This document shows, one piece after another, positions 17,901 to 26,450 of a DNA stretch of 64,000 nucleotides. The stretch comes from Flavobacteriales bacterium (GTDB lineage Bacteria; Bacteroidota; Bacteroidia; Flavobacteriales_F; PHOS-HE28). Location: NCBI GenBank assembly GCA_020635655.1, contig JACJZI010000006.1:62001-126000 (forward strand), given 5' to 3'. Numbering within the stretch: position 1 is the stretch's first letter; each line of letters opens with the position of its first letter. The notes beneath the pieces were generated by a model. It made no database searches and had not been told where the DNA came from. It saw nothing but the letters and a program-made list of their open reading frames with translations. Position numbers and translations under genes: made by a program.

Positions 17901-19266
17901 GCTTCGGCTGGAAGGCCTGGATGCCCAGACGGTGCAGTGTTGGTGCACGGTTGAGCAGCACGGGATGGCCCTTGAGCACGTTCTCCAGGATGTCCCACAC
18001 CACGGGCTCCTTCTTGTCCACGATCTTCTTGGCGCTCTTGACCGTCTTCACGATGCCCCGCTCGATGAGCTTGCGGATGATGAACGGCTTGAAGAGCTCG
18101 GCCGCCATGTCCTTCGGAAGGCCGCACTCGTGCAGTTTCAGTTCCGGACCGACCACGATGACGGAACGCGCGCTGTAGTCCACGCGCTTCCCGAGCAGGT
18201 TCTGACGGAATCGGCCCTGCTTGCCTTTGAGCGAATCGCTCAGTGACTTCAGCGGCCGATTGCTCTCGCTCTTCACGGCGCTGCTCTTGCGGCTGTTGTC
18301 GAACAGGCTGTCAACGGCCTCCTGGAGCATGCGCTTCTCGTTCCGCAGGATCACCTCGGGCGCCTTGATCTCCATGAGACGCTTCAGGCGGTTGTTCCGG
18401 ATGATCACCCGGCGGTACAGGTCGTTCAGGTCACTGGTGGCGAAACGTCCGCCGTCCAGCGGAACCAGCGGGCGCAGTTCGGGCGGGATCACCGGCACGA
18501 CCTTCACGATCATCCATTCCGGACGGTTCTCGCGCCGTTGGTTGGCCTCACGGAAGGCCTCCACCACCTGCAGTCGCTTCAGCGCCTCGTTCTTGCGCTG
18601 CTGGCTGGTCTCGGTGTCCGCCTTGTGACGCAGGTCGTAGCTCAGGCTGTCCAGATCGAGGCGCTTCAACAGATCGTGCAGCGCATCGGCCCCCATTCGG
18701 GCGATGAACTTGTTCGGATCGCTGTCCTCCAGGAATTGGTTCTCCTTGCCGAGACTGTCCAGGATGTCCAGATATTCCTCCTCGGTGAGGAAGTCGAGGT
18801 ATTGTACCTGTTCCCCCTCCTTGTTCTTGGCCTGGCCCGGCTGGATCACCACGTAGCGCTCGTAGTAGATGATCTGGTCGAGCTTCTTGGTCGGCAGGCC
18901 GAGCAGGTAGCCGATCTTGTTGGGCAGGCTCCGGAAATACCAGATATGCGCCACGGGCACCACCAGCTGGATGTGGCCCATGCGTTCACGACGCACCTTC
19001 TTCTCGGTGACCTCCACGCCACAACGGTCGCAGACGATACCCTTGTAGCGGATGCGCTTGTACTTGCCGCAGTGGCACTCGAAGTCCTTCACCGGACCGA
19101 AGATGCGCTCGCAGAAGAGCCCGTCCCGCTCCGGCTTGTAGGTGCGATAGTTGATCGTTTCGGGCTTGATCACCTCCCCGTGGCTCCTCTCCAGGATGAG
19201 CTCGGGCGAGGCGAGGCTGATGACGATCGTGTTGAAGTTGTTGTTCAGCTTGACCTCCTTCTTCAT
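14971..19266 (-). CDS. rpoC: RNA polymerase subunit beta'
   Basis: 1431 residues from ATG 19266; a TTG five codons upstream (19281) is less likely. The catalytic magnesium site is NADFDGDQ with Asp475, 477 and 479. The N-terminal zinc site is C64-x-C66...C79-xx-C82, and a second zinc cluster (CEQKQGVCAKC) lies in the C-terminal half. Clamp, rudder, bridge helix and trigger-loop regions are all recognisable and full length, without the large insertions of gammaproteobacteria. It follows rpoB by 45 bases on the same transcript. Confidence 0.99.
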   Translation of the reverse strand: MKKEVKLNNNFNTIVISLASPELILERSHGEVIKPETINYRTYKPERDGLFCERIFGPVKDFECHCGKYKRIRYKGIVCDRCGVEVTEKKVRRERMGHIQLVVPVAHIWYFRSLPNKIGYLLGLPTKKLDQIIYYERYVVIQPGQAKNKEGEQVQYLDFLTEEEYLDILDSLGKENQFLEDSDPNKFIARMGADALHDLLKRLDLDSLSYDLRHKADTETSQQRKNEALKRLQVVEAFREANQRRENRPEWMIVKVVPVIPPELRPLVPLDGGRFATSDLNDLYRRVIIRNNRLKRLMEIKAPEVILRNEKRMLQEAVDSLFDNSRKSSAVKSESNRPLKSLSDSLKGKQGRFRQNLLGKRVDYSARSVIVVGPELKLHECGLPKDMAAELFKPFIIRKLIERGIVKTVKSAKKIVDKKEPVVWDILENVLKGHPVLLNRAPTLHRLGIQAFQPKLIEGKAIQLHPLVCTAFNADFDGDQMAVHVPLGHAAILEAQLLMLASHNILNPANGAPIAVPSQDMVLGLYYITKGRKGEKGSPVKGEGMAFYSPEEVIIAYNEDRLDMHAHIKLRWAGPDGRTQMIETTCGRVLFNEVVPDECGYINEVLTKKALRDIIGMVLKMAGTAKAAKFLDDIKELGFMSAFRGGLSFNLDDVVVPDEKEKLVKAAQREVDEVTSNYNMGLITNNERYNQTIDIWTHTNSKVTFTLMERLKHDNQGFNSIYMMMDSGARGSKEQIRQLSGMRGLMAKPQKSGGGGGQDIIENPILSNFKEGLSILEYFISTHGARKGLADTALKTADAGYLTRRLVDVAQDVVITDADCGTLRGLVATTLKKNEEVVETLFDRILGRTAVHDIYHPQTGELIIESGGPITEDIATTIADSPIEEVEIRSVLTCEQKQGVCAKCYGRNLATGRMVQKGEAVGVIAAQSIGEPGTQLTLRTFHVGGVAGKITEESQISAKYDGRLEIDELRTVKKKDRKGDDAEVVISRSTEMRIVDSNTGIVLTTSNIPYGAFLYIRGGKDVKKGDVICTWDPYNAVIISEFAGKLEFESIEESVTYREEIDEQTGFAEKVIVESRDKKKNPTIKIMDTKGKEELKSYSLPVGAHIIVTEGQKIEAGDVLVKIPRMSGKGGDITGGLPRVTELFEARNPSNPAIVSEIDGIISYGKIKRGNREIIVESRTGERKYYLVPLSKHILVQENDFIKAGQPLSDGSISPTDILDIQGPTRVQEYLVDEVQEVYRMQGVKINDKHFEVIVRQMMRKVEIEDPGDSRFLEKQAVNKTEFMEENDWIFDKMVVTDAGDSACMKVGQIVTMRKLRDENSVLKRKDQKVVEARQAKPATAHTLLQGITRASLQTESFISAASFQETTKVLNEAAVNAKEDHLLGLKENVIVGHLIPAGTGIRRFQRDLVYNKDEYARMMAEKLTQLEIPE

Positions 19267-19311
19267 GTTATCGCGTTGCAATGCGTTCGACCTTCGTTAC
19301 CGAGCACCCGA

Positions 19312-22300
19312 TCACTCGAGGCTCACGTTCAGGGCCAGTCCACGAAGCTCGTGGAGCAGCACGTTGAACGATTCGGGGATCCCCGGCGTGGGCAGCGGTT
19401 CGCCCTTTACGATCGACTCATAGGCCTTGGCACGGCCGATGACATCGTCGCTCTTCACCGTGAGGATCTCCTGCAGGATGCTGGACGCCCCAAAAGCCTC
19501 CAGTGCCCATACCTCCATTTCGCCGAAGCGCTGGCCACCGAACTGCGCCTTACCGCCCAGCGGCTGCTGGGTGATCAGGCTGTACGGGCCGATGGAGCGG
19601 GCGTGCATCTTGTCGTCCACCATGTGGGCCAGTTTCAGCATGTAGATCACGCCGACGGTGGCCGGTTGGTGGAAGCGTTCGCCCGTTCCTCCATCATGGA
19701 GATAGGACTTGCCACTGCGGGGCAGTCCGGCCTCGTCCGTCTGTGCATTGATCTCATCGATCGTGGCCCCATCGAAGATCGGCGTGGCATACTTGCGGCC
19801 GAGCTTCAGGCCGGCCCAACCGAGCACGGTCTCGTAGATCTGCCCCAGGTTCATCCGGGAGGGCACGCCGAGCGGGTTCAATACGATGTCCACGGGTGTT
19901 CCGTCCTCGAGATAGGGCATGTCGGCATCGCGCACGATCCGGGCAACAATGCCCTTGTTCCCGTGGCGGCCGGCCATTTTGTCGCCCACGGTCAGCTTGC
20001 GCTTGGCGGCGACGTACACCTTCGCCAGTTTCACGATGCCAGCGGGCAGTTCGTCGCCGATGCTCACCTGGAACTTCTTGCGCTTGTACACACCGCTGAT
20101 GTCGCTGTGGCGGATGTTGTAGTTGTGGATCAACTGGCGCACCAGTTCGTTCACCTTCTTGTCCGCCGTCCAATTGGTGGGGTCCACCGTCACATAGTCG
20201 ATCCCCTGGAGCACTTTGGCGCTGAACTTCACGCCCTTCTTGATCTGCTCCTCCTTGTACTTGTTGAAGACCCCGCCGCTCGTGGTGCCGCCGACGAGCT
20301 TCATCATCTTCTCGACCAGCACGTTCTTCAGTTCGGCCATCTCCTTGTCGAACTCCTTGTCGAGCTGCTCCAGGACCGCCTTTTCATTGGTCTTGGTCTT
20401 CTTGTCCTTGATCGCCCGGCTGAAGAGCTTCTTGTCGATCACCACGCCCTTGGTGCTGGGAGGCGCCTTCAGGCTGGCATCCTTAACGTCCCCGGCCTTG
20501 TCGCCGAAGATGGCACGGAGCAGTTTTTCCTCCGGGCTGGGATCGGTCTCTCCCTTCGGGGTGATCTTTCCAATCAGGATGTCGCCCTCGTTGATCTCCG
20601 CACCGACGCGGATGAGGCCGTTCTCATCGAGGTCCTTCGTGGCCTCCTCGCTGACGTTCGGGATATCGGCCGTCAGTTCCTCCAGGCCACGCTTCGTGTC
20701 GCGCACCTCCATGATGTACTCATCGATGTGGATGGAGGTGAAGATGTCCTCTCGGGCCACCTTCTCACTGATCACGATGGCGTCCTCGAAGTTGTAACCC
20801 TTCCACGGCATGAACGCCACCAGGAGGTTCCGCCCGATGGCCAGTTCGCCGTCCTGTGTGCCGAAGCCTTCGCAGAGCACCTGTCCCCTGCTCACCTTGT
20901 CCCCCTTCTTCACCGTGGGACGCAGGTTCATGCAGGTGCTCTGATTGGTCTTCAGGAACTTCGTCAATTTGTACTCCTTGTCGTCCCCATCGAAGCTCAC
21001 GACACGGTCCTCCTCGCTGCGTTTGTACTCGATGATGATGCGCTCGGAGTCGACGTATTTCACAACGCCGTCACCCTCCGCGGAGATCAATACCCTGCTG
21101 TCACGTGCCACGAGTTCCTCAAGGCCGGTGCCCACGATCGGGGCTTGCGGACGCAGGAGGGGCACCGCCTGACGCATCATGTTCGAGCCCATCAGGGCCC
21201 GGTTGGCGTCATTGTGCTCCAGGAACGGGATCAAGCTGGCCGCAATGGAGGCGATCTGGTTCGGCGCCACGTCCATCAGGTCGATCTCCTTGGGTTCGAC
21301 CACGGGGAAATCGCCCATCAGACGGGCCTTCACGCGCTTCGTTTCGAACTGCCCGGCGTCGCTCACGCGTGCGTTCGCCTGGGCGATCACCTTATTGTCC
21401 TCCTCCTCGGCGCTGAGATAGATCACCTCACCCTTCAGGTCCACTTTCCCCTCCTTGACAGGACGGTAGGGGGTTTCGATGAAGCCGAGGTGATTGATCT
21501 TGCTGTAGACGCACAGCGAACTGATCAGGCCGATGTTCGGACCCTCGGGGGTCTCGATGGTGCACAGGCGGCCGTAGTGCGTGTAGTGCACGTCCCGCAC
21601 CTCGAAGCCGGCACGTTCGCGGCTCAGACCGCCGGGGCCCAAGGCGCTCATGCGGCGCTTGTTGGTGATCTCGGCCAGCGGATTGGTCTGGTCCAGGAAC
21701 TGGCTCAGCTGGTTCGTTCCGAAGAACGAATTGATCACCGAGCTCAGGGTCTTGGCATTGATCAGGTCGGTGGGCGTGAACACCTCGTTGTCACGCACGT
21801 TCATGCGCTCGCGGATGGTCCGCGCCATGCGGGCCAGGCCCACGCCGAACTGGGAATGGAGCTGTTCGCCCACGGTGCGCACCCGTCGATTGCTCAGGTG
21901 ATCGATATCGTCCACGTCGGCCTTGGAGTTCACCAGTTCGATCAGGTAACGGATGATGCTGATGATGTCCTCCCGGGTCAACACCCGGACGCTCAGTTCG
22001 CTCTCGAGCCCGAGCTTCTTGTTGATGCGGTAGCGACCCACCTCACCGAGGTCGTAGCGCTGTTCGCTGAAGAACAGTTTGTCGATGACGCCGCGGGCCG
22101 TCTCCAGGTCGGGCGGTTCGGCGTTGCGCAATTGCCGGTAGATCACCTCCACGGCCTCCTTTTCCGAGTTGGAGGGGTCCTTCTGAAGCGTATTGTAGAT
22201 CAGCGCATAGTCCGCGGCATTGATCTCGGCCTTGTGCAGGATGACGGTCTTGGCGCCACTGTCCAGGATCTGGTCCACGTGCTGTTCCTCCAGGATCGTC

Positions 22301-23133
22301 TCCCGGTCGATCATCACTTCGTTCCGTTCGATGGAGACCACCTCGCCGGTGTCCTCATCCACGAAATCCTCCACCCAGGTCTTGAGCACTCGGGCGGCCA
22401 GTTTCCGACCCACGGCCTCCTTGAGGGCCGCCTTGGTCACTTTGATCTCGTCCGCCAGGCCGAAGGTCTCCAGGATCGCCTTGTCGTTCTCGAACCCGAT
22501 GGCGCGGAGCAGGGTGGTCACCGGCAGTTTCTTCTTCCGGTCGATATAGGCGTACATGACGCCATTGATGTCGGTGGCGAATTCGATCCAGGAACCCTTG
22601 AACGGGATGACGCGCGCGCTGTACAGCTTGGTCCCGTTGGCATGGCGGCTCTGGCCGAAGAACACGCCCGGGCTGCGGTGCAGCTGGCTCACCACCACGC
22701 GTTCGGCACCATTGATAACGAACGAACCCTTCGGGGTCATGTAGGGGATCTGGCCGAGGTACACGTCCTGCACGATCGTCTCGAAATCCTCATGCTCGGG
22801 ATCGGTGCAGTAGAGCTTCAGCTTGGCCTTCAGGGGCACGCTGTAGGTGAGCCCGCGCTCGATGCACTCCTCGATGGTGTAGCGCGGGGGATCGATGAAG
22901 TAGTCGAGGAACTCCAGCACGAACTGGTTGCGCGTGTCCGTGATGGGGAAGTTCTCCATGAACACCTTGTAGAGGCCCTCGTCGACCCGGTTCTCCGGGA
23001 GGGTCTCGATCTGGAAGAACTCCTCGAAGCTCTTCAGCTGGATGTCAAGGAAATCAGGATAGGGTGTCGGCAGGGGGTTCGAGCCGAAATCGATGCGCTT
23101 GCTCTTCTTGGAAATGGTCTTCGCCTGGGCCAT
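19312..23133 (-). CDS. rpoB: RNA polymerase subunit beta
   Basis: 1273 residues, full length for Bacteroidota. The rifampicin-binding region reads NQLSQFLDQTNP ... EITNKRRMSALGP. Residue 491, equivalent to E. coli His526, is Asn (codon AAC), whereas Gln513, Asp516 and Ser531 equivalents are retained. Residue 525 is Thr where the E. coli Pro560 equivalent is normally found (CTIETPEG). These changes may lower rifamycin affinity. The gene is separated from rplL by a 179-base spacer with a long inverted repeat, and from rpoC by 45 bases. Confidence 0.99.
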   Translation of the reverse strand: MAQAKTISKKSKRIDFGSNPLPTPYPDFLDIQLKSFEEFFQIETLPENRVDEGLYKVFMENFPITDTRNQFVLEFLDYFIDPPRYTIEECIERGLTYSVPLKAKLKLYCTDPEHEDFETIVQDVYLGQIPYMTPKGSFVINGAERVVVSQLHRSPGVFFGQSRHANGTKLYSARVIPFKGSWIEFATDINGVMYAYIDRKKKLPVTTLLRAIGFENDKAILETFGLADEIKVTKAALKEAVGRKLAARVLKTWVEDFVDEDTGEVVSIERNEVMIDRETILEEQHVDQILDSGAKTVILHKAEINAADYALIYNTLQKDPSNSEKEAVEVIYRQLRNAEPPDLETARGVIDKLFFSEQRYDLGEVGRYRINKKLGLESELSVRVLTREDIISIIRYLIELVNSKADVDDIDHLSNRRVRTVGEQLHSQFGVGLARMARTIRERMNVRDNEVFTPTDLINAKTLSSVINSFFGTNQLSQFLDQTNPLAEITNKRRMSALGPGGLSRERAGFEVRDVHYTHYGRLCTIETPEGPNIGLISSLCVYSKINHLGFIETPYRPVKEGKVDLKGEVIYLSAEEEDNKVIAQANARVSDAGQFETKRVKARLMGDFPVVEPKEIDLMDVAPNQIASIAASLIPFLEHNDANRALMGSNMMRQAVPLLRPQAPIVGTGLEELVARDSRVLISAEGDGVVKYVDSERIIIEYKRSEEDRVVSFDGDDKEYKLTKFLKTNQSTCMNLRPTVKKGDKVSRGQVLCEGFGTQDGELAIGRNLLVAFMPWKGYNFEDAIVISEKVAREDIFTSIHIDEYIMEVRDTKRGLEELTADIPNVSEEATKDLDENGLIRVGAEINEGDILIGKITPKGETDPSPEEKLLRAIFGDKAGDVKDASLKAPPSTKGVVIDKKLFSRAIKDKKTKTNEKAVLEQLDKEFDKEMAELKNVLVEKMMKLVGGTTSGGVFNKYKEEQIKKGVKFSAKVLQGIDYVTVDPTNWTADKKVNELVRQLIHNYNIRHSDISGVYKRKKFQVSIGDELPAGIVKLAKVYVAAKRKLTVGDKMAGRHGNKGIVARIVRDADMPYLEDGTPVDIVLNPLGVPSRMNLGQIYETVLGWAGLKLGRKYATPIFDGATIDEINAQTDEAGLPRSGKSYLHDGGTGERFHQPATVGVIYMLKLAHMVDDKMHARSIGPYSLITQQPLGGKAQFGGQRFGEMEVWALEAFGASSILQEILTVKSDDVIGRAKAYESIVKGEPLPTPGIPESFNVLLHELRGLALNVSLE

Positions 23134-23226
23134 GTTGTCGGGAACGTGTGGAAGGAACGAGGAAGGACCGGACTATCATGCGCGGGCCGCCCCCTGTGGG
23201 AACGGCACCGTGCTCGGTGGTGCGGA

Positions 23227-23304
23227 ACGACGCGGCTCCACGGCGCAGCCGGAGAGGCCCCCTGCGGGGGCCTCTCCGGGCTGCTGTGGAGCTTGTTGCG
23301 TCGT
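23227..23304 (-). promoter_or_regulatory. 78-nt inverted repeat in the rplL-rpoB spacer
   Basis: The core arms (about 23236-23261 and 23267-23291, CTCCACGGCGCAGCCGGAGA and complement, few mismatches) enclose a 5-nt loop; outer 7-bp arms ACGACGC/GCGTCGT extend the structure to 78 nt. It begins 9 bases after the rplL stop on the transcribed strand. No U run follows, so it is not a standard terminator. In E. coli the same spacer contains an attenuator and an RNase III site that set the ratio of ribosomal protein to polymerase subunits; the same role here is inferred. Confidence 0.7.
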
Positions 23305-23312
23305 CAGGAGCT

Positions 23313-23693
23313 TTACTTGACCTCCACTTCGGCACCAGCCTCCGTAAGCTGTTGCTTCACGGATTCGGCCTCCTCCTTGGAGACGCCTTCCTTCAGCGGC
23401 TTCGGGGCACCGTCGACGAGGTCCTTGGCCTCCTTCAGGCCCAGTCCGGTGAGCTCCTTCACGAGTTTCACCACGGCGAGCTTGTTGGCCCCACCGGACT
23501 TCAGGATCACATCGAAGCTGGTCTTGGCCTCGGCGGCTTCGCCACCTCCGCCACCGGCGGCCGGACCGGCCACCGCCACGGCTGCGGCGGCGGGTTCGAT
23601 CTGGTACTCGTCCTTGAGGTACTGGGCGAGCTCGCTGACCTCCTTTACGGTGAGGCCCACCAGCTGATCGCCCAGGGTTTTGATGTCTGCCAT
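23313..23693 (-). CDS. rplL: Ribosomal protein bL12 (L7/L12)
   Basis: 126 residues. An N-terminal dimerisation helix pair, an Ala/Gly-rich hinge (~40-58, AAAAVAVAGPAAGGGGGE) and the C-terminal factor-binding domain (GLGLKEAKDLVDGAPKPLKEG) are all present. It forms the ribosomal stalk with L10 and recruits translation GTPases. It lies 57 bases downstream of rplJ in the same transcript. Confidence 0.98.
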   Translation of the reverse strand: MADIKTLGDQLVGLTVKEVSELAQYLKDEYQIEPAAAAVAVAGPAAGGGGGEAAEAKTSFDVILKSGGANKLAVVKLVKELTGLGLKEAKDLVDGAPKPLKEGVSKEEAESVKQQLTEAGAEVEVK

Positions 23694-23750
23694 CTTGATC
23701 GGTTGTTTTCGGGTTCGAGGTATCTGGAGTGCGTAACGCGTTGGGTCTTT

Positions 23751-24281
23751 TCAGGAGGCACGCTCCTCGAGGGTCTTCACCAGACCAGCGATGGTATGCC
23801 CCGCGCTGCCTTGCAGGCCGCTGATGACGTTCTTGATCGGGCTTTGGAGCAGGGCGATGATGTCGCCGACCAGCTCCTCCTTGCCCTTCAGGTCGCTCAA
23901 TACGGCCACCTGGTCATCACCGATGAAGATGGCCTCATCCACCCAGGCGCTCTTCAGCACGGGTCGGGCGTGCTTCTTGCGGAAGTCGCGGATCACCTTG
24001 GCGGGGGCGTTGCCCTTCTCGGCGAACATGATCGATGTCTGGCCGGTGAGCGAACCCATCAGCTCGCTGTAGTCGCGGCCCTCGACACGCTCCATCGCCT
24101 TGCGGAGCAGGGTGTTCTTCACCACGCGCATGCGGATGCCGTTCTTGTGGCATGCGCGGCGCAGTAGACTGGTGGCCTCGGCGGTCAGTTCACTGGTATC
24201 GGCGAGGTAGAAGACGTTGGTCGCCTGGATCTCTTCGATGAGCGAGGCGATCTGCTGGTCCTTTTCGTTCCGTGTTGCCAT
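23751..24281 (-). CDS. rplJ: Ribosomal protein uL10
   Basis: 176 residues from ATG 24281 (MATRNEKD); an upstream in-frame start would add 18 residues with no family match. The L10 signature is visible (VVKNTLLRKAM, LMGSLTGQTSIMF) and the C-terminal helix for binding L12 dimers ends GLVKTLEERAS. It binds 23S rRNA with L11 and holds the L12 stalk. In many bacteria L10 or L10-L12 represses its own mRNA, and the 20-base gap to rplA could hold such a leader, though no structure is obvious. Confidence 0.98.
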   Translation of the reverse strand: MATRNEKDQQIASLIEEIQATNVFYLADTSELTAEATSLLRRACHKNGIRMRVVKNTLLRKAMERVEGRDYSELMGSLTGQTSIMFAEKGNAPAKVIRDFRKKHARPVLKSAWVDEAIFIGDDQVAVLSDLKGKEELVGDIIALLQSPIKNVISGLQGSAGHTIAGLVKTLEERAS

Positions 24282-24300
24282 GGTAGGGCTCGGTATGGGA

Positions 24301-24996
24301 TCAGGCTTGCACGGCACGCGTGTCCACCCGGACACCCGGGCTCATCGTGCTGCTGATCGCGATGCTCTTGATATAGGTTCCTTTGGCGGTGGTCGGCTTC
24401 AGTTTGATCAACGCCTGGATCAGTTCATTGGCATTGTCGCTGAGCTTGTCCGCCTCGAACGAGGCCTTGCCGATGGGCGCGTGGATGATCCCCGCCTTGT
24501 CCACTTTGAAGTCGATCTTGCCGGCCTTGACCTCCTTGGTGGCCTTGGCCACGTCCATGGTCACGGTGCCGGTCTTGGGATTGGGCATCAGACCACGCGG
24601 ACCCAGCACGCGGCCCAGGGCACCCACCTTGGCCATCACGTTGGGCGTGCAGATGATCACATCCACGTCCGTCCATCCGTTCTTGATCTTCTCCACATAT
24701 TCGTCCAATCCGGCCATATCGGCACCAGCCGCCATGGCCTCCTCGCACTTGGCGGGGTCGGCAAGGACCAACACACGCACGGTGCGTCCCGTACCGTGGG
24801 GCAGGCTGACGGTGCCACGGACCATCTCGGTGCTCTTCTTGGGGTCCACGCCAAGCCTTACGGCGATGTCGACGGTCGCGTCGAATTTGGTGTTGCTGAT
24901 CTGCTTGATGATCTGCGTGGCCTCTTTCAGGTCGTAGGACCGGGAGGCATCGTACTTGGCCAGGGCGGCCTTGCGCTTCTTGCTCAGGGTCGTCAT
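24301..24996 (-). CDS. rplA: Ribosomal protein uL1
   Basis: 231 residues, full length. The L1 signature around LGPRGLMPNPKTGTV is intact, and the C-terminal GTYIKSIAISSTMSPGVRVD is typical. It forms the mobile L1 stalk near the E site and, in characterised bacteria, represses the L11-L1 mRNA. It starts 4 bases after the rplK stop. Confidence 0.99.
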   Translation of the reverse strand: MTTLSKKRKAALAKYDASRSYDLKEATQIIKQISNTKFDATVDIAVRLGVDPKKSTEMVRGTVSLPHGTGRTVRVLVLADPAKCEEAMAAGADMAGLDEYVEKIKNGWTDVDVIICTPNVMAKVGALGRVLGPRGLMPNPKTGTVTMDVAKATKEVKAGKIDFKVDKAGIIHAPIGKASFEADKLSDNANELIQALIKLKPTTAKGTYIKSIAISSTMSPGVRVDTRAVQA

Positions 24997-25000
24997 GGCA

Positions 25001-25447
25001 TCAGGCGGTTTGGAAGGGGGCTTCGCCGCTTACGGTCACACCCATGCTGCGTGCGGTTCCGGCCACCATGCGCATGGCGCTTTCCACGGTGAAACAGTTC
25101 AGGTCGGCCATCTTATCCTCTGCGATCACCTTCACCTGGTCCCAGCTGATGCTGCCGACCTTCTTCCGGTTCGGCTCGCCGCTGCCGCCCTTCAATTTGA
25201 TCGCCTCCATGATCTGCACGGCCGCGGGCGGCGTTTTGATGATGAAGTCGAAGGACTTGTCGCTGTACACGGTGATCACCACGGGCAGCACCTTGCCGGC
25301 CTTGTCCTGCGTACGCGCGTTGAACTGCTTGCAGAACTCCATGATGTTCACCCCCTTGGCACCCAATGCGGGGCCGATGGGTGGCGAGGGGTTGGCCGCC
25401 CCGCCTTTCACTTGGAGCTTCACCAGCCCCGAGATCTCCTTGGCCAT
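25001..25447 (-). CDS. rplK: Ribosomal protein uL11
   Basis: 148 residues. N-terminal KLQVKGGAANPSPPIGPALG and the C-terminal RNA-binding domain with KKVGSISWDQV and GTARSMGV are diagnostic. It binds the GTPase-associated centre of 23S rRNA and contributes to stringent-response sensing by RelA. It is tightly linked to rplA. Confidence 0.99.
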   Translation of the reverse strand: MAKEISGLVKLQVKGGAANPSPPIGPALGAKGVNIMEFCKQFNARTQDKAGKVLPVVITVYSDKSFDFIIKTPPAAVQIMEAIKLKGGSGEPNRKKVGSISWDQVKVIAEDKMADLNCFTVESAMRMVAGTARSMGVTVSGEAPFQTA

Positions 25448-25546
25448 TGTTCCTGTTTTGTGTCCTGGTTGGCGTCCGCACGCTGACGGACTTGGACGGT
25501 TGTTCTATTTGCTTTCCTATTCGTTCCCAACGGGACGCTCCCGGCG

Positions 25547-26110
25547 TCAGACCTCCTTTTCCACCTGCATGAAGCTCAATTCCAGCGGTGTCTTGCGCCC
25601 GAAGATCTTGACCATCACTTTCAGCTTCTTCTTCTCGTCATTGATCTCCTCGATCACCCCATTGAACCCGTTGAACGGGCCGTCGATCACCTTCACACCC
25701 TCACCAACGTGGTAGGGGATGTGGATCGCCTCCTCGGTCTCCGCCAACTCGTCCACCTTTCCGAGGATCCTGTTCACCTCATTGATGCGGAGGGGCACCG
25801 GGTCCCCCCCTTTTTCCGCGCCAAGGAAGCCGATCACGTTCGGCAGGTTCTTGATGCTGTGCGCGATCTCCCCGGTAAGGTCCGCCTCCATGAGCACATA
25901 CCCGGGGAAGAAGTTGCGCTCCTTGCTCACTTTCTTGCCATCCCGGATCTGGTAGAACTTCTCCATGGGGATGAGCACCTGCGTGATGTAGGCCCCCATG
26001 TTCGAACGTTTCACCTCGCTCTCGATCAGCTCCTTCACCTTTTTCTCCTTGCCGCTGATCGCACGGATCACGTACCACTTCTTATTGCTCACCACCTCGG
26101 CCATGGTCAT
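25547..26110 (-). CDS. nusG: Transcription termination/antitermination factor NusG
   Basis: 187 residues from the ATG at 26110, which overlaps the secE stop as ATGA; an ATG two codons later (26104) is equally plausible. The NGN domain (KKWYVIRAISGKEKKVKE ... RNFFPGYVLMEADL) is followed by a KOW domain (VGEGVKVIDGPFNGFNG). NusG binds RNA polymerase and couples it to ribosomes or Rho. The position between secE and rplK is the standard bacterial arrangement. Confidence 0.97.
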   Translation of the reverse strand: MTMAEVVSNKKWYVIRAISGKEKKVKELIESEVKRSNMGAYITQVLIPMEKFYQIRDGKKVSKERNFFPGYVLMEADLTGEIAHSIKNLPNVIGFLGAEKGGDPVPLRINEVNRILGKVDELAETEEAIHIPYHVGEGVKVIDGPFNGFNGVIEEINDEKKKLKVMVKIFGRKTPLELSFMQVEKEV

Positions 26111-26334
26111 CCGATGAGTTTGTAGATGAAACCGAGCAGTCCCTTCCAGAAGCTGGTATCGCCCATGTTCTGCACTCCGAAGAGGTAGTCCATGAGGAAG
26201 ATGATGACGGAGATGATCAGCGCGGTCACCAGCACGATGATGGCACTGCTCTGCAGGTCCTTCCACGTGGGCCAGGAGACCTTGTGCATGAGCTCGTTGT
26301 AGCTCTCCGCGAAATATGTCTTGATGCTCGCCAC
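26107..26334 (-). CDS. secE: Preprotein translocase subunit SecE
   Basis: 75 residues with one amphipathic helix (YNELMHKVSWPTWKDLQSS) followed by one transmembrane helix (~32-52), the minimal SecE form. It stabilises SecY in the inner membrane translocon. Encoded directly upstream of nusG (4-base overlap) and 16 bases before it on the transcript begins the tRNA-Trp gene. Confidence 0.97.
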   Translation of the reverse strand: MASIKTYFAESYNELMHKVSWPTWKDLQSSAIIVLVTALIISVIIFLMDYLFGVQNMGDTSFWKGLLGFIYKLIG

Positions 26335-26350
26335 GACAGCTTATGCTTTG

Positions 26351-26423
26351 CACGGGTGGCAGGGATCGAACCCGCAGCCTACGGTTTTGGAGACCGTCGC
26401 TCTACCAATTGAGCTACACCCGT
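26351..26423 (-). tRNA. tRNA-Trp (CCA)
   Basis: 73 nt with a 7-bp acceptor stem (ACGGGTG/CACCCGT), anticodon CCA in loop CTCCAAAA, and T arm GGGTTCGATCC. The 3' CCA is not encoded. It lies between tuf and secE, the usual Bacteroidota position. Confidence 0.97.
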
Positions 26424-26450
26424 TCATATCTGGTCTCTTTCGGCGGCGAA

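Noticed and set aside
14587..23667. Very long open frames on the plus strand opposite rpoC and rpoB (about 1219 and 1709 residues)
   Set aside because: They are antisense to unmistakable rpoB and rpoC genes, are rich in His, Leu, Val and Asp in the pattern expected from high-GC third positions read backwards, and show no domain.
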